Positions 33,461 through 44,689 of a stretch of 60,000 bases of DNA are shown piece after piece. The notes under the pieces were generated by a model. The model did not search any database and was not told the origin of the DNA. It worked only from the letters and a program-made list of their open reading frames with translations. Position numbers and translations under genes: made by a program. The stretch is taken from contig NC_081407.1 in NCBI RefSeq assembly GCF_030272615.1, forward strand, positions 102,161,897-102,221,896, read 5' to 3'. Each line of letters begins with the position of its first letter. Position 1 is the stretch's first letter. Source of the DNA: Cryptomeria japonica. Taxonomy: Eukaryota > Streptophyta > Pinopsida > Cupressales > Cupressaceae.

Positions 33461-34715
33461 CTAACGCTTCTGGAAGAACTCTATAAATTGAGGCTGTTCC
33501 TCTGGAGTGAGAAGAGATGCCAGATGTATGATATGAGGGTTTTCAGGAGTCCCCACATTGTATTCTTTGGTCTCCTCAATAAGAATTGTTGATTGTTCCT
33601 GTTGTGTACTAGCAGGGAGAATGTCAAACCCTTCATCCTCAGGTACCTCAGAGAGGTTTTCACCGTTGGGTACGCTCTTTCTTTTTACTGTTGTCGGATC
33701 AAACAGTGCCACAGTATGGTTTTCACTGGAAGATCCATGTTTTAATGTTATATTTTTGTAGCTGAAGGGTTTGGCATCCGCCCCGAAGTATGCTGCGCTA
33801 TTAAGTTGAATGGAAAATCCAGCTTTGTGATCCCCGCTTGGTAGATTATCTCTTAACTCCAAAAAGTCAATGATAGCCTCATCGTTTTGGAAGAGGTCAA
33901 GACATGGGGGATTTGGTTGGTTCCATTCGATGAGTTCAGGGTGGATAATGGGCATTACTTCATCGATTAAGTTAAGTGCGGGAGATGTATCAGTGAGGGT
34001 TAAGACAGTGTGGTGAAGGTCATTGATGGTACTCTCCCTGTCAGAATCAGGCATAGGATGAGACGTAGGGTCTGTGGAAGATGTTTCCAGCTTAGGTACC
34101 CAAGTGGTCTTTATCTGTGCTTCTCCATAAACAGGAATGTCTTTGCATGGCAGAGGTGGTGATGTGTCTTCCTCATCTGAAGTGTTAAGCTGTATAAAAT
34201 CAAATTCCCACTCATGTGAGTCGGTCTCTAAATCACTTTCCAGCATCCGATTGCTATACCATACTGGGATGTCTTTTGAGTTAAATACTGTAGGTGTGAT
34301 TGGTTGATGTACCTTTGTAGTGATCGGTGCTGCAGGGCGATTGAGGGGGATCAAGGAATCTGTTATAGGGAGTATTGGTAATATTGATTCCATTGCTTCT
34401 GTTGGAATGGCTGGTGCCATAGATGCTATTGCGGGTTCTGATATAGTTGCTACTGCTATTGGTGTTATTGATGGGATTACTGGTTCGTTTGGTGGGATGA
34501 TTGGTTTTGTAGATGGTTGTGGTGGGTTTGTGAGCCTCGATGGGGCAGTGGGGATAGTGTTTGATGCTGCTTTGATTATGAAAGGTGTCCTCTTTGCAGT
34601 AGGCGAGCAAAATGGTTTGCTAGGTTTTCCTTTGAATCGAAGTTTAGGAAGGATCTCTCTTTCAAAACCTAGGCCTGCATTACCTTTGGGCTTGAATTCT
34701 GGTAGCAGAGGTTCA
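33461..34715 (-). pseudogene. Linker between protease and reverse transcriptase of element 2
   Basis: Same frame as the ORFs before and after it. Separated from the first by a TGA at 34716-34718 (CGA by context) and from the second by a TAG at 33458-33460. Ile/Pro/Thr-rich at the start (positions about 34300-34600), acidic afterwards. No known domain. Element 1 has a shorter, related, acidic linker. Confidence 0.7.
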
Positions 34716-34717
34716 TG

Positions 34718-36139
34718 TCATCCTTGTTTGCAGTATCCCAAAGCACTCTGACCATCATATCCCATTCTTTGCATAATGAGGAGGCCTTTGCCATATTGTT
34801 CTGTAGGAAGTGTAACTTGCGGTTTGTCAGTGGTGATGGGATCTTTATAGATCCAGTCCGCCAGGTCCTCATCTTGTGTTTCTTCCTCTTGACTCTTTCC
34901 AAGGATGAAAGGCGTCAAGGCACATGCTGGTGTGATTAGTGGTTGCTGGAGTAACTGCTGTGGTTTACCATGTGTTCTAGGAGAAGGGGGCATTTGTCCC
35001 ACACAAAAGAGCTGACTCAAGTTGTATTCTCCAGGACCTTCCTCTGCTACTTTCATCTTTAGCTTTTCTTGCTTGGGTATAGGGGTGTTAGAACTGGCAA
35101 GAGAGGCGGGACTTACATATGATGTGGAGGAAATGGCTTCCCTATTATTAGGAACAGTAATTTCTGGTTGATGGCTGATATTATGGCAAAATGCAAAGGG
35201 ATTTGCATCACCCAGGATTGTGATCTCTGCACCATTATGTGGGAACTTGATACATTGATGGTAGGTAGATGGAACAGCTTGCATGGCATGTATCCAAGGT
35301 CTCCCTAATAATAGATTATATGGAAGAAGAAGGTCCAGAACCTGACAAATGATATGCTTTACCACAGGACACACTCGGATTGGTAGTACCACAGCTCCTT
35401 TCGATGAACGCTTTGCATCATCATAGGCCTTGATGGTGATCTTCTTGCGAGGATCCACTGATTCTATTGCATATCCTAATGCTGTGACCAATTGTAGTGT
35501 ACAAATGTTTAGGCCTGCTCCATTATCGATCAAGACTCGCTTGATCCTATGTTGGTTGATAAAGCCTTTAATGTGTAGCGAAGCATTATGAGGTTGCTGG
35601 AAGGAAGAGTTGTCACTTTCAGAAAAAGTGAGACAAGGTGATGACTTTAGACTTCCAACCATTGCTTGAAATTGGTCCATATTCAAGTTTGCAGGGACTG
35701 ACGCCTCTTGGAGTGCTTGATCCAAGATAGTTTTATGAGATGGTGATAGGCGCAAAAGCTCTAAAATGGATATAAGCGCAGGGGTTTTGTCTAATTGTTC
35801 CACAAGATTGTACTGCTTTGGGATGGAGGTGGTGCCTTGTGGAGCTGCCTTTATGGTGACCTTGCCACGACGTGTAACAACATTGCAATTTGAGGTGGGA
35901 TTTTTGAAGGTTATGGTTGCAACTTGTTCACTGGCATCATACAGATGATTTATAGTGTAGTTATACGCAACCTGCGTATAATCAGTGGTATCAGTGCCTT
36001 GCCGGGAAGTGGAAGGATCCCTTTGATCTTGTGATGGAAGTGGATTTTTGAACATCAGATGATCATTATTGGTTGTTTTTGGGTCATGTCCTTCAATTTC
36101 AATTTCTCGTTGCTTTGACCGTGATCGAGTTTGAGCCAT
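34718..36139 (-). CDS. gag remnant fused to protease and G-patch, element 2
   Basis: From ATG 36139 (MAQTRSRSKQR; the frame is open upstream to 36244). After about 20 gag N-terminal residues the protein jumps to FKNPLP, which in element 1 lies some 565 residues into gag. Matrix, capsid and zinc knuckle are therefore missing, and the frame is kept. The protease has an intact LIDNGAGLN motif (catalytic Asp codon at 35525-35527) and LLGRPWIHAMQAVPSTYHQC. A G-patch (LLIMQRMGYDGQSALGYCKQG is its span, 34718-34790) closes it. Without capsid, mobility would need particles from another element. Confidence 0.85.
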   Translation of the reverse strand: MAQTRSRSKQREIEIEGHDPKTTNNDHLMFKNPLPSQDQRDPSTSRQGTDTTDYTQVAYNYTINHLYDASEQVATITFKNPTSNCNVVTRRGKVTIKAAPQGTTSIPKQYNLVEQLDKTPALISILELLRLSPSHKTILDQALQEASVPANLNMDQFQAMVGSLKSSPCLTFSESDNSSFQQPHNASLHIKGFINQHRIKRVLIDNGAGLNICTLQLVTALGYAIESVDPRKKITIKAYDDAKRSSKGAVVLPIRVCPVVKHIICQVLDLLLPYNLLLGRPWIHAMQAVPSTYHQCIKFPHNGAEITILGDANPFAFCHNISHQPEITVPNNREAISSTSYVSPASLASSNTPIPKQEKLKMKVAEEGPGEYNLSQLFCVGQMPPSPRTHGKPQQLLQQPLITPACALTPFILGKSQEEETQDEDLADWIYKDPITTDKPQVTLPTEQYGKGLLIMQRMGYDGQSALGYCKQG

Positions 36140-36591
36140 TTTGTTTGCAAGTTTGTGTTGAAGTTGATTGAAGATGATGATGAGTTGGTGATGAAATGAA
36201 AGATTGATGGTTGGTGATTTGTGTTGTATGGGGATCTCTAGCACTCTAAGGTAGATGTAACCGAAATTCCTTCTTTGAATTGCTTGTTTGTTTGATAAGT
36301 TTGGATGTGATAAGGTGTAGAGAAATCTGGGATGTGTTACAGATTTTGACTACCTAGCAATGAGAGGATTCACTCATGAACTAGTTTTAACCTGCGTAGA
36401 TGTGTCTCTTAGGATGAGCTTATCCTAGATGTAGAAACAATCTAAAAAGTGATGTGATGTGTTTGATTTCAAGCAATATCTAAAAAGGAATCTTGGGACA
36501 AGAACCTCTTAATGTTTTGAGAGTTTTGGGATGGATTGATGATGAAGTGATGATGTAAAAATAAGATGCTGGATGTTTGGTTTTTCAACTT
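36140..36591 (-). other. Leader between upstream ORF and gag start, element 2
   Basis: About 450 bp of C/A-rich minus-strand sequence (…caaacaaacaagcaattcaa…) with no gene. In element 1 this spacer is one base long, so the two elements differ sharply here. Confidence 0.55.
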
Positions 36592-37137
36592 TCAATAAAA
36601 ACTTTGTGTCACAAATGGGACAAACTCTTCTTCTTCCCTTTCAGGCATTGGTAGCACTTCTTGAGCTGTGTTGTAGGTGATACAGATGTTTGGGAAGAAA
36701 TTGGGATTAATCTTTCCTCCTTGATTTTTGTGATAACTCAGAGCTCTATATTGCATAAAAGCTCTGCGGTTCAATGATTCAGAATCAAATTCGTTTGTTT
36801 TGCTTTGAAGGTAGAGACGCATGCGATGTAGAAAGACTCTATGGGAGACAAAGATTTATCGATTGATATAGAAGAATTTCCTCCTCTTGATCAAAGCCTT
36901 TGAGCTTAATGGTCTCCTTTTCAAGTTGATATTTTGATGACACTTCTTCTTTCGCAAGATGTGAAGAATGGTCATAAAATTTGACTCTTTGTTTGTTTGT
37001 ACTTTGTTTTTTATTGTTTTTGGTTGTTTTTGAGAAATGTTGGATGAGTACTTTGTTTTTGAAAGTGATTTTCTAATTTTTCTTTGACAAGAAAACAAAG
37101 CAAGTACACAAACACAAGAATGTTGCCTTAAAGGCAC
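36592..37137 (-). pseudogene. Upstream ORF of element 2, one nonsense codon
   Basis: Two segments in the same frame (36856-37137 and 36592-36822) separated by a TAA where element 1 has Gln (INRQLF). The C-terminus KINPNFFPNICITYN ... EEFVPFVTQSFY matches the element 1 upstream ORF. Lys-rich and basic, with an acidic tail; no known domain. Confidence 0.6.
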
Positions 37138-38836
37138 AAATGAGTATGGGTCTAGATCAACCCAATCCTGGGACTTGTTTTTGACCCTTCCTTTAGATTT
37201 ATTTTAAGGTGTATTTCCAAAGCCTGAAGTCGGCTCAATTTGCACTAGGTCTGTAAAACGAACACACTTCAAACACTTTTTATCCCTAAGGTCAAATGGC
37301 CAGTTGTGATAAATTTAGCCCACATCTTGATATTTCTTCGACTTTGGTACTACATACCTTATGAATCCCACTGTTGCAGGTAAGGATGTGATATACTAAG
37401 TCTTACACGAGCATAACAAATAGATGATCCCTATGATGGGGGAGTCACCACTTTTATCAAGCCACAAGTGACTTTTCAAAAAGCTATGTTTCTACTCAAG
37501 GAAATATGTATGGTGAGTATCTTGGGAGCAAAACCATCTATGCTCTTGCACTAAATTATATCTCAAATATCCTCAATCAATAGAACAGGTGGGCTACTAC
37601 TTAAAGGTGTTTAGTCATGTTCGATTTTTTTGGACATAAGTTCATTCTGTAGTGACTCACTTAAGAGCCTTGTAACTGGTGGTGGGGCCCATTTGTCCTT
37701 TCAGCCAGTTACACTGTAGGAACAGCTATACCCAAGGCTACAACTTTCGCTCTCACCTGATTTCTATAGCGGCTTGAAGGATTTACCGCTCGAGGTCGTT
37801 CCCAAGAGTATCGATCCCTTGGCAGGCCTCTCTTAAAAAGATAAAATGTGAGTGTTACTAACACTTTTCTCTTGCACCTAGGACCACGAAAGCCAAGGGA
37901 GAGGATAGTGTGTGTTAGAGGTAGGACCACTCGACCAACTCTTTGCACAAGTGTGCCAAGTACGAAAAACACTTGTTCTTTTTAATCTATCATTGCAATG
38001 TGATCTAACTATTTGGAGATGTTGCTCCAACAATCATGGTGTTCTTTTTAATTTTCAAAGGCAATTGTTTGAGTAAACTAGAATTTGAAAATCCCGGTCA
38101 ACTTAATGAAAAATACGTTTGCATGAAGTAAAATTGCTTTAAAAATGAGACAAGTTGATTATGAATTTTATTTGCACCGAAAATGGAAGTGTGGATTGTG
38201 AGTTTTATCTTGATGCAAGCAATAAATTTTGCCTTGTTTATTTTAAGCACCAAAACGAAGTTTGTTTCCTAACTTGCAAAAAAAAATAAAGTTGTTTTTG
38301 TATAAGTTTGTGGTTCTTTTTACCTTGGAACAATGAAATTCTTTTTAAGAGCCCCAAACAAATATGTGATTCTTTTTTAAAAAGCCCAAAGTTGAAATGT
38401 GAAGTTAATTTTAAACCAAAATAAAAAGTGAATTCATTTTTAAAACCAACTTCAAAAACAAGTTAGTAAAAAATATAAATCTACTTTTTAATCTAATTTA
38501 AATCTGCACAAAAGAGAAAAATAGTTAGTAAAATCCGCCTATTTGGTGGGCTTCTACAAGCCTAATTTTTTTTTTTTTTTTTGGTTACAAGGTGATTTGT
38601 ACAACGTTTTGTTACAATAGCGCTAGTCTGCGTTTGAACAGAGGCACTATTTAACACAAACGCACTAAAAGAAAGGGAAAGACAGAGAAGGAAAAAGCAC
38701 TGAAACAGGGTGAATAGCGCCAAAATAATGTCAAATGCACCAAAATAGTGTCAAAAGCGCAACCTATGTGACATTTTCAACATTCAAACATGTTATTGGT
38801 TAAAAAAAAAAAAAGTTGATCTTTTTGGTGTTTGGA
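37138..38836 (-). other. Non-coding leader of element 2
   Basis: No supported gene. Contains gggaacgacct (37793-37803, minus) shared with the element 1 leader and a poly-T tract at about 38568-38582. The open frame at 37709-37972 has no recognisable domain. Confidence 0.5.
38611..38770 (-). repeat. Vestigial GCGC-core repeats in the element 2 leader
   Basis: gcgcc, gcacc and gcgc cores at 38717, 38737 and 38757 lie 20 bp apart with similar flanks (aaaata(a/g)tgtcaaa). They occupy the same place, just inside the 5' LTR, as array A of element 1 and look like a reduced version of it. Confidence 0.55.
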
Positions 38837-38854
38837 TTCACGTCGGGTTCACCA
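38837..38854 (-). other. Primer-binding site of element 2
   Basis: The minus strand reads tggtgaacccgacgtgaa two bases after the LTR end. The tRNA is not identified. A copy with two C-to-T changes follows the LTR at 56817-58002. Confidence 0.75.
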
Positions 38855-38856
38855 AA

Positions 38857-40787
38857 TGATGCCCTGCAAAAAGGATTAGAAAATCTGTTTGATGGCAACA
38901 CACACAAGAGCATAAGAAACAAACATTAGTGTTAGCAACAAAAGATTATCCTAAACAGGCATATCAAGAGAGATATTAAGCATGAAATAGAAAGCATATA
39001 AACATAGAATAAAATAGCTAATCAAGATGCTCATAGTTGCTCCTTCCTTGTTCCTCTCCTCTCCAAGTCCCAAATGAGTGTAGCTCTTAGCAGCTTTTTG
39101 CACTATGGATACTTATGGAGGATTGAGATTGTAGTATAGCTCTAAATGTGAAATAAAAAGCTAATACTAATGCTAAAATGATATATTTTAACCAAAAGAC
39201 AAGATGTTAGATTGTTTATGCTAAAATGCTCTCTAAAATGTCTATAGCTTAGATGCATACAAGTTTTCAGGATCTGGATTATGAAGGAATGGGCTCTATT
39301 TATAGGAAAAATGGAGCAATGGATGGCCAGGATTGAAAGGTTTAATCAAGGGTCAAGCTTGAAAGTTGGGGATCCATGTGCACAATTGGCACCAATAAAA
39401 TGGTGACAAGTGTCAACATAGGATTGGGTTGAGAGAAGAGGTTGGAGGCATTAAATGCCTGAGGAGACCTCATGGTTATCTAGAAGGTAAGGGTCAAGCC
39501 TAAATTAGGATTACCCACTAGATTAGGAGTTAATGCAAGGATAAACCTTTGTGCAAATGATTAAGAGATAATCATGGTCAAAGCATTAAAGGCTTGATGA
39601 GACCCTTGGGTTGGGTAGAGGTTGAGTCAAAACAAATGTTTTAACCATGTGGGAGGGTTTGAGGTAACCATTAATGGTTATTGGAGACTTTGGGGATTAA
39701 GTGGTTGAAGGTTGAAAGCCTTCAATGGTTATCAAAGACTTTGAGCCATTTAGTGGTTGAAGGTTGGAAGATTTCAAAGGTTATCCAAGACTTTGAGACA
39801 TTTAGTGGTTGAAGGTTGAAAGCCTTTAATGGTTATCAAAGACTTTTAGGCTTTGAGAAGTGACTCCATTTTGCTTAGGAATGTGACAATAATTAGGGGA
39901 TGGATTAAGTTAATTAGGAAGGGGTTAGAAGAATCTAGAAGGGGATTAGATTTTGCAAGTGGATTTGGTGGGTGAGGGAAAATAGGATTTTATTAAAATA
40001 AAAATTCATTTATTTCAATAAATGTGTGCAAGTTGTATTTGGATAAATATTCAAATAAATATTAATTTATTTAAATGAGAAAAAGGAAGATAAAGCATTA
40101 AAATGCTTGAAGACTTTGAGGGGAACCATTAAAGGCTTGAAGACTTTAAGGAAAACCATTAAAGTCTTAAGAAGACTATAGAAGGAAGCCATCAAGTTTG
40201 AAGACTTTAAAGCCATCAAGTTTGAATACTTTAAGGGAAACCATTAAAGGTTTCAAGTGGGTGAGGATAAATAGGATTTTAAATAATTTATTTAAAATAG
40301 TTGTGCAACTTGCTTTTGTAGGAAAATACAAGTGGGTGGAGGATAAAGGTGATTTAAATAAATTATTTATTTAAAATAATTGTGCAACTTGCTTTTGTAG
40401 GAAAATATAAGTGGGTGGAGGATAAAGGTGATTTAAATAAATGATTTATTTATTTAAATGTGAGAGGTGGGATTTTGGGGGATTTAAATAAATATTAATT
40501 TATTTAAATGTGAGAGGTGGGATTTTGGGGGATTTAAATAAATATTAATTTATTTAAATGTGAGAGAAGATTTAATTAAACAAATATGATTTATTTATTT
40601 AATTAATGGTATGAATTTGGTTAAGTGAATTAAATCAAATAAATTGAATAATTTATTTAATTAATAGGAGAAGAGGGTTAAGATGAATTAATTAAATATT
40701 AATTTAATTAATTATTAATTGATGGTTAAATAATCAAATAAATACTAAGTATTCATTTAATTAAGTGGACAGATTTATGTGACTACA
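38857..40787 (-). repeat. 5' LTR of element 2
   Basis: 1931 bp, about 390 bp longer than its partner because of extra tandem units at 40020-40570. TATA box on the minus strand at about 39295-39304. The 39100-39900 part is close to the 3' LTR; the U5 end is not. Confidence 0.88.
40300..40570 (-). repeat. Tandem duplications inside the 5' LTR
   Basis: Two copies of a roughly 78-bp unit (gtgcaacttgcttttgtagg...gtgggtggaggataaa) and two of a 50-bp unit (gtgagaggtgggattttggg). These explain part of the LTR length difference. Confidence 0.8.
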
Positions 40788-40792
40788 GTAAC
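40788..40792. repeat. Target-site duplication of element 2, right copy
   Basis: gtaac, partner of gtaaa at 26276-26280. Confidence 0.7.
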
Positions 40793-41951
40793 GAAACTAA
40801 ACATGAGTTTTACAACAAGAAGATATTCTTTGTTTATTGATTTTAACATACCAGGGTTTGCATTTTTCAAATGATCTTTGACCAATTCATAAATTCATTA
40901 ACACATATTCATCACTAATTTTTTTAAAGAATTCAATTTGAGTCATGTCAAGAATATGTTTTGGATGAGGATCACGAATTTTTGATCCCACCCTTAACTT
41001 TAAAATATCTCTAGCATTTGATGAAACTCTAGTGTTAGATCATGCCATAATTTTGTAATTAATTGTTTAGTTTCATCATTTAATTTCATGTTCGACCTTT
41101 GAAGTCTACCACTAAAACTCCAACAATGGTTTAGTGGATCAATTTCAATTGTGTCTCTTCTTTTGACCGCTCTTGACAAGTTTCTACAATGTAAGTTTAA
41201 ATAGCCACTTATATCACTTAACATTCTTTTACTAACAATTTTTTTGTCAACTATTGCAGTTGTTATAACTCTACGTGCCGCATTGTTATCTTTAGATCAA
41301 CTTATTTTTCTGATAGAATTGATGGCACTAGCAACAATAGATACAACTTGCTTATATGATTCATCTTTTCTTTTTGGTTTTGCATAAATACCTATTTTTT
41401 TCATGAATTTACACATTTTTAACATTTTTATTAATTATAGCATTAATTGACATTGGAATCCTAACTTTTTATTATAGAAAAATTGTTTATATAATTTGTC
41501 TCCAAGAAACTAACCCATTAAGATTATCTAGCACATTGCTATCAATAGTAAACAAATTAAATTCATTTTCTTTCAGAGAGGGTGGTGTAATATTTTCAAT
41601 TTTTATTTCTTTTTGTATTGGTGTATACAATTTATATCCAGCTTCATTTAAATCAACAATTTGATTGGCATCATAGTCTTGGTGATTTAAAAACATACCA
41701 GGATTCACATCCACATGAACATTTGCATCAACAGTCATACCGGTGTTTGGTTCTACATTTCTTGCATCCATCATGATCTCTTCAATGGTCTCATCTACAA
41801 CAGGCACTGAACTAGATGCTTTAGAAGTGTTATTCAATTGTCATTGTTGTGATCTTCAATCTCTTTGGTGCTTTGTCTCCTCTCTTTGTGCTTGAATTTC
41901 ATCCACTATCATTGTCTTCCTTTATTTCTTTTGATGTTTCTTAGAACCCAT
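40793..41951 (-). pseudogene. Transposase-like gene, 5' part, split by element 2
   Basis: Starts near ATG 41951 (MGSKKHQKK) with two or three early stops. Then a clear frame at 41487-41837 (acidic, Asn/Asp-rich), and a segment running into MLSDISGYLNLHCRNLSRAVKR (41000-41224). A frameshift near 41005 leads to SKIRDPHPKHILDMTQIEFF and KPWYVKIN, which stays in frame up to the element 2 insertion and beyond it at 26275. The arrangement is that of a large transposon-encoded protein whose last part lies at 24437-26275. Confidence 0.55.
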
Positions 41952-43140
41952 CTTTACAAACTCCTCTTCAAAAATTAATATCTTTTTACCGAGTTCTTCA
42001 TAAATTTGTGTAAAAAATATTAAAAAGTAGTGCCAAATGTTGTAAAAAATGTTTGTCAGTACGGATTTCAATGATAGTGTGGTAAATTGATGCAATATGT
42101 CTTTTGTCTGATAGTAATGGTTATTTAGGAATGGGGGGGCTTGTTATTTAAATAACGGGCCCCGTTTCTAAAACAAGGGCCCATTCCTAAATCCAACGGT
42201 CAAAAAAAGGAATGGACCCCCATTTTGAAAACGGGGGCCTGTTCTATGGAATTTGATTCCACAACTCGCCACTTACCTTGGGATTAGGCTCAAGATAGGC
42301 CTGGGATGGCCACACCTGAGACATGGACCTGCAAATTCAAATCTCTATGAAAATGAACTTCTGAAATAGGTTACGTGCCTGTAATTAGAGAATTTTTATA
42401 CGAAATTAAAACCCATTTCAGATTATACTGTCTAAATTCTAAATATGTAAATTTATTTAAATATTGATTATTTTAACTATTTTTCATTTAATTTATACTA
42501 AATCGGGTCCAGAAACTTGAAATATTAACTAATTTTGTTAATTTAATAACTTCTTTATTTTAATGAATTTAAAAAAAAAAATTATATGTCATCAATCTAC
42601 ACAAAATTATTTTCTATTTAAAAAAAATTAAAAAAATGTTAAGTTTACGTCAAATTATGTGGGGCGTACATGTCAAATTTGTAAAAAGATAATTACAGTC
42701 ATTAAAAAATTAATTAATTTAAAAAAATAAAAATAAAAAAATATGCTCATCAATCTTCAATGTTACAAACCATTTCCCAAAACGGTTTGAGAAAATAATT
42801 TTAATTGTGGCAAAAAGTGTGGGTCGTACACATGCATGGTATGGTCCTAAAATAGGTATTTTTTAAACATAGTTTTTAGAACTCAATTAAAAAAGTTATT
42901 TTTTATTATGTGGGTTTTAAAATTAATTACAAATTTGGAAAGTACACTCAAAGGGCTATCTTTTATATTGCTGACTTTTTCCAAGATTCAATCTCTAAGT
43001 GTTTCAAAATTTAAGCTCAAATGAGACAAAATCTGAAAATCAGGGAAAACACTTCTACTTTTCGGCCAAAAAGTGGACTCAACTTCTTGCACTGACCATG
43101 ACATCAGTTTGGTATATATTATTAGAGAAATTATTCATTC
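41952..43140. other. AT-rich interval, no gene; hairpin at 42125-42189
   Basis: Contains ttaggaatggg (42125) facing cccattcctaa (ends 42189) with inner ggcttgtt / aacaaggg, a strong hairpin about 170 bp upstream of the transposase-like gene start. The remainder is A/T-rich with no coding signal. Confidence 0.55.
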
Positions 43141-43441
43141 TAAAATGATGTGGTGGTGCTACTACTCAGGGGGAGTAGTCAACTGTATGGTTCAAAGGGT
43201 TTATGATTTATCTTTTATATTTATGTCACACCTTTGGCATTGATGTCAAAGGGGGAGATATATATTCATTAGGGGGAGAGATTAGAGCTTAATAGAGATA
43301 TCATTCATAGGGGGAGTTTGGATTATTGGTTGAGCGCTTCAGTGCTATATCATTTTGTGGGAAATTGTTGGTTGTTTGGCATTTCTAGGCACTTGGATGT
43401 TTTTCACATTTAGTGTTGCCATCAATGCCAAAGGGGGAGAT
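43141..43441 (+). other. 3' internal fragment of an older copia element
   Basis: Carries repeated purine tracts (tcaggggga, caaagggggaga, tagggggaga) and ends gccaaagggggagat directly before a TGTTGG LTR start. This is the usual 3' end of a Ty1/copia element, not the upstream flank of a 5' LTR. Confidence 0.6.
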
Positions 43442-44689
43442 TGTTGGGAATTTGTAGGAATTGATTATGTGTTACATTGATTTTTTTTCATTGATGTCAA
43501 CACTAGCCTTTTGGTTGTTTACCAGTTTCCGGTTGGTTTCGGTAGAGTGGTTAAATATGATCCGCTATGCTCCGGTATGCTTTGGTTTGTGGAATTGGTT
43601 TGGATCAGTCATCCATGTGCTCCTAATGTGTATTATGATCATTTGGTTCAGTATTTAATAGCTCATATTCTATCACTTGTTCTAGTAAGCCTTTTGGTCG
43701 CTGGTAAGGGTTTTACCAGCAGAGCTTTGTTGAAGATCTTTGGATGCACTTGATAAGTGGTGTTAGTGCAGCTTCTAGATGGATTTTGGGATAATGTTGG
43801 TTATCTTGTTCATGTTTCTATTGATTCATGTTGTTGGATTTTGTTTATGGTGACCTATTTTGGGTCTGGTCTTATTCTGCTAGGTTATGGACCAATTTAT
43901 GTAACGTTTTGGTGGATGATCCCGATGTGTTACCGGATGGATTTATTGATTGGATTATATTGTATTGATCCTAGGCCAAATTGGATGATCATTAGATTGT
44001 GAGTTTATGTTGTGAATTTATTATAGTTTAGGTGACCGACCTACTTGTTTAGGTCCCAGGTTGAAATATATATAATATAAGATCTCTTTGTGGATAATTA
44101 TCATGGTTATTTGTAATGATTTGTGTACGAATAATGTTGTAATCATATGCAAAGGTTTTGGTTGATCATAAGTGATCGAATTGGGTTTGTAAGAGAGGTT
44201 TAAGACCTCTGGTATTGAGCTTAACCAGAAGTGTACTCAAGCATAGGAGATGCTATCTTTGCAGTTCACTCCTCTTTCCAGATTGTAGTCTAGACTTATT
44301 TTGTAGTCAGTGGGGCTCCTTTTTTGATGAGCAGTGTGCTCTAGGCTGTTGGCCTTCCTGCATGTGCAGGCCCCTCATTTTGTAATCACATACTTACTAC
44401 AAAAGTATTATTTGACTCTAGGTAGGCTTCCCACCGTGGTTTTTCCCTTTACCATGTTTTCCATGTACAAATCTTGGTGTCATGTGTTATGAATGGATGG
44501 TAACTATTTTGTGATTTATGTTTATGCTTAATTACTATATCTGCTATTCTGATATTTAGGCTATGCATTCTGGCATTGAGTTTATGTGTTCCGATAATGA
44601 GATTTTGAATGCTTAAAGTTATGTAATTTGTCGACAACTTATTCAACCCTCGTCTCGGTTGTCCTCCAGTTATTTGAGCTATCTAACAT
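43442..44689 (+). repeat. Copia LTR A
   Basis: Starts tgttgggaatttg after a polypurine tract. Its 3' end near 44689 (...gagctatctaaca) has the same layout as the LTR end at 45235 (acttattcaaccctcgtctc against actgattcaccccccctc). Confidence 0.5.

Larger units (their letters stand above)
26281..40787 (-). mobile_element. Ty3/gypsy LTR retrotransposon, Tat type (element 2), gag-deleted
   Basis: Minus-strand element of 14.5 kb with LTRs at 26281-27822 (3') and 38857-40787 (5'). The order is primer-binding site, leader, upstream ORF, a gag remnant fused to protease, G-patch, linker, reverse transcriptase, dual RNase H, integrase and polypurine tract. It has about seven stops or frameshifts in coding parts and is far more intact than element 1. 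It lacks the antisense PMD gene, and its primer-binding site differs. It sits in an exon of the transposase-like gene. Confidence 0.9.

Noticed and set aside
34320-34751. Plus-strand open frame of 143 codons
   Set aside because: Shadow of the Pro/Thr/Ile-rich linker of element 2; low-complexity product.
43461-44002. Hydrophobic plus-strand open frames
   Set aside because: Lie in copia LTR A; T-rich composition explains the hydrophobic reading.
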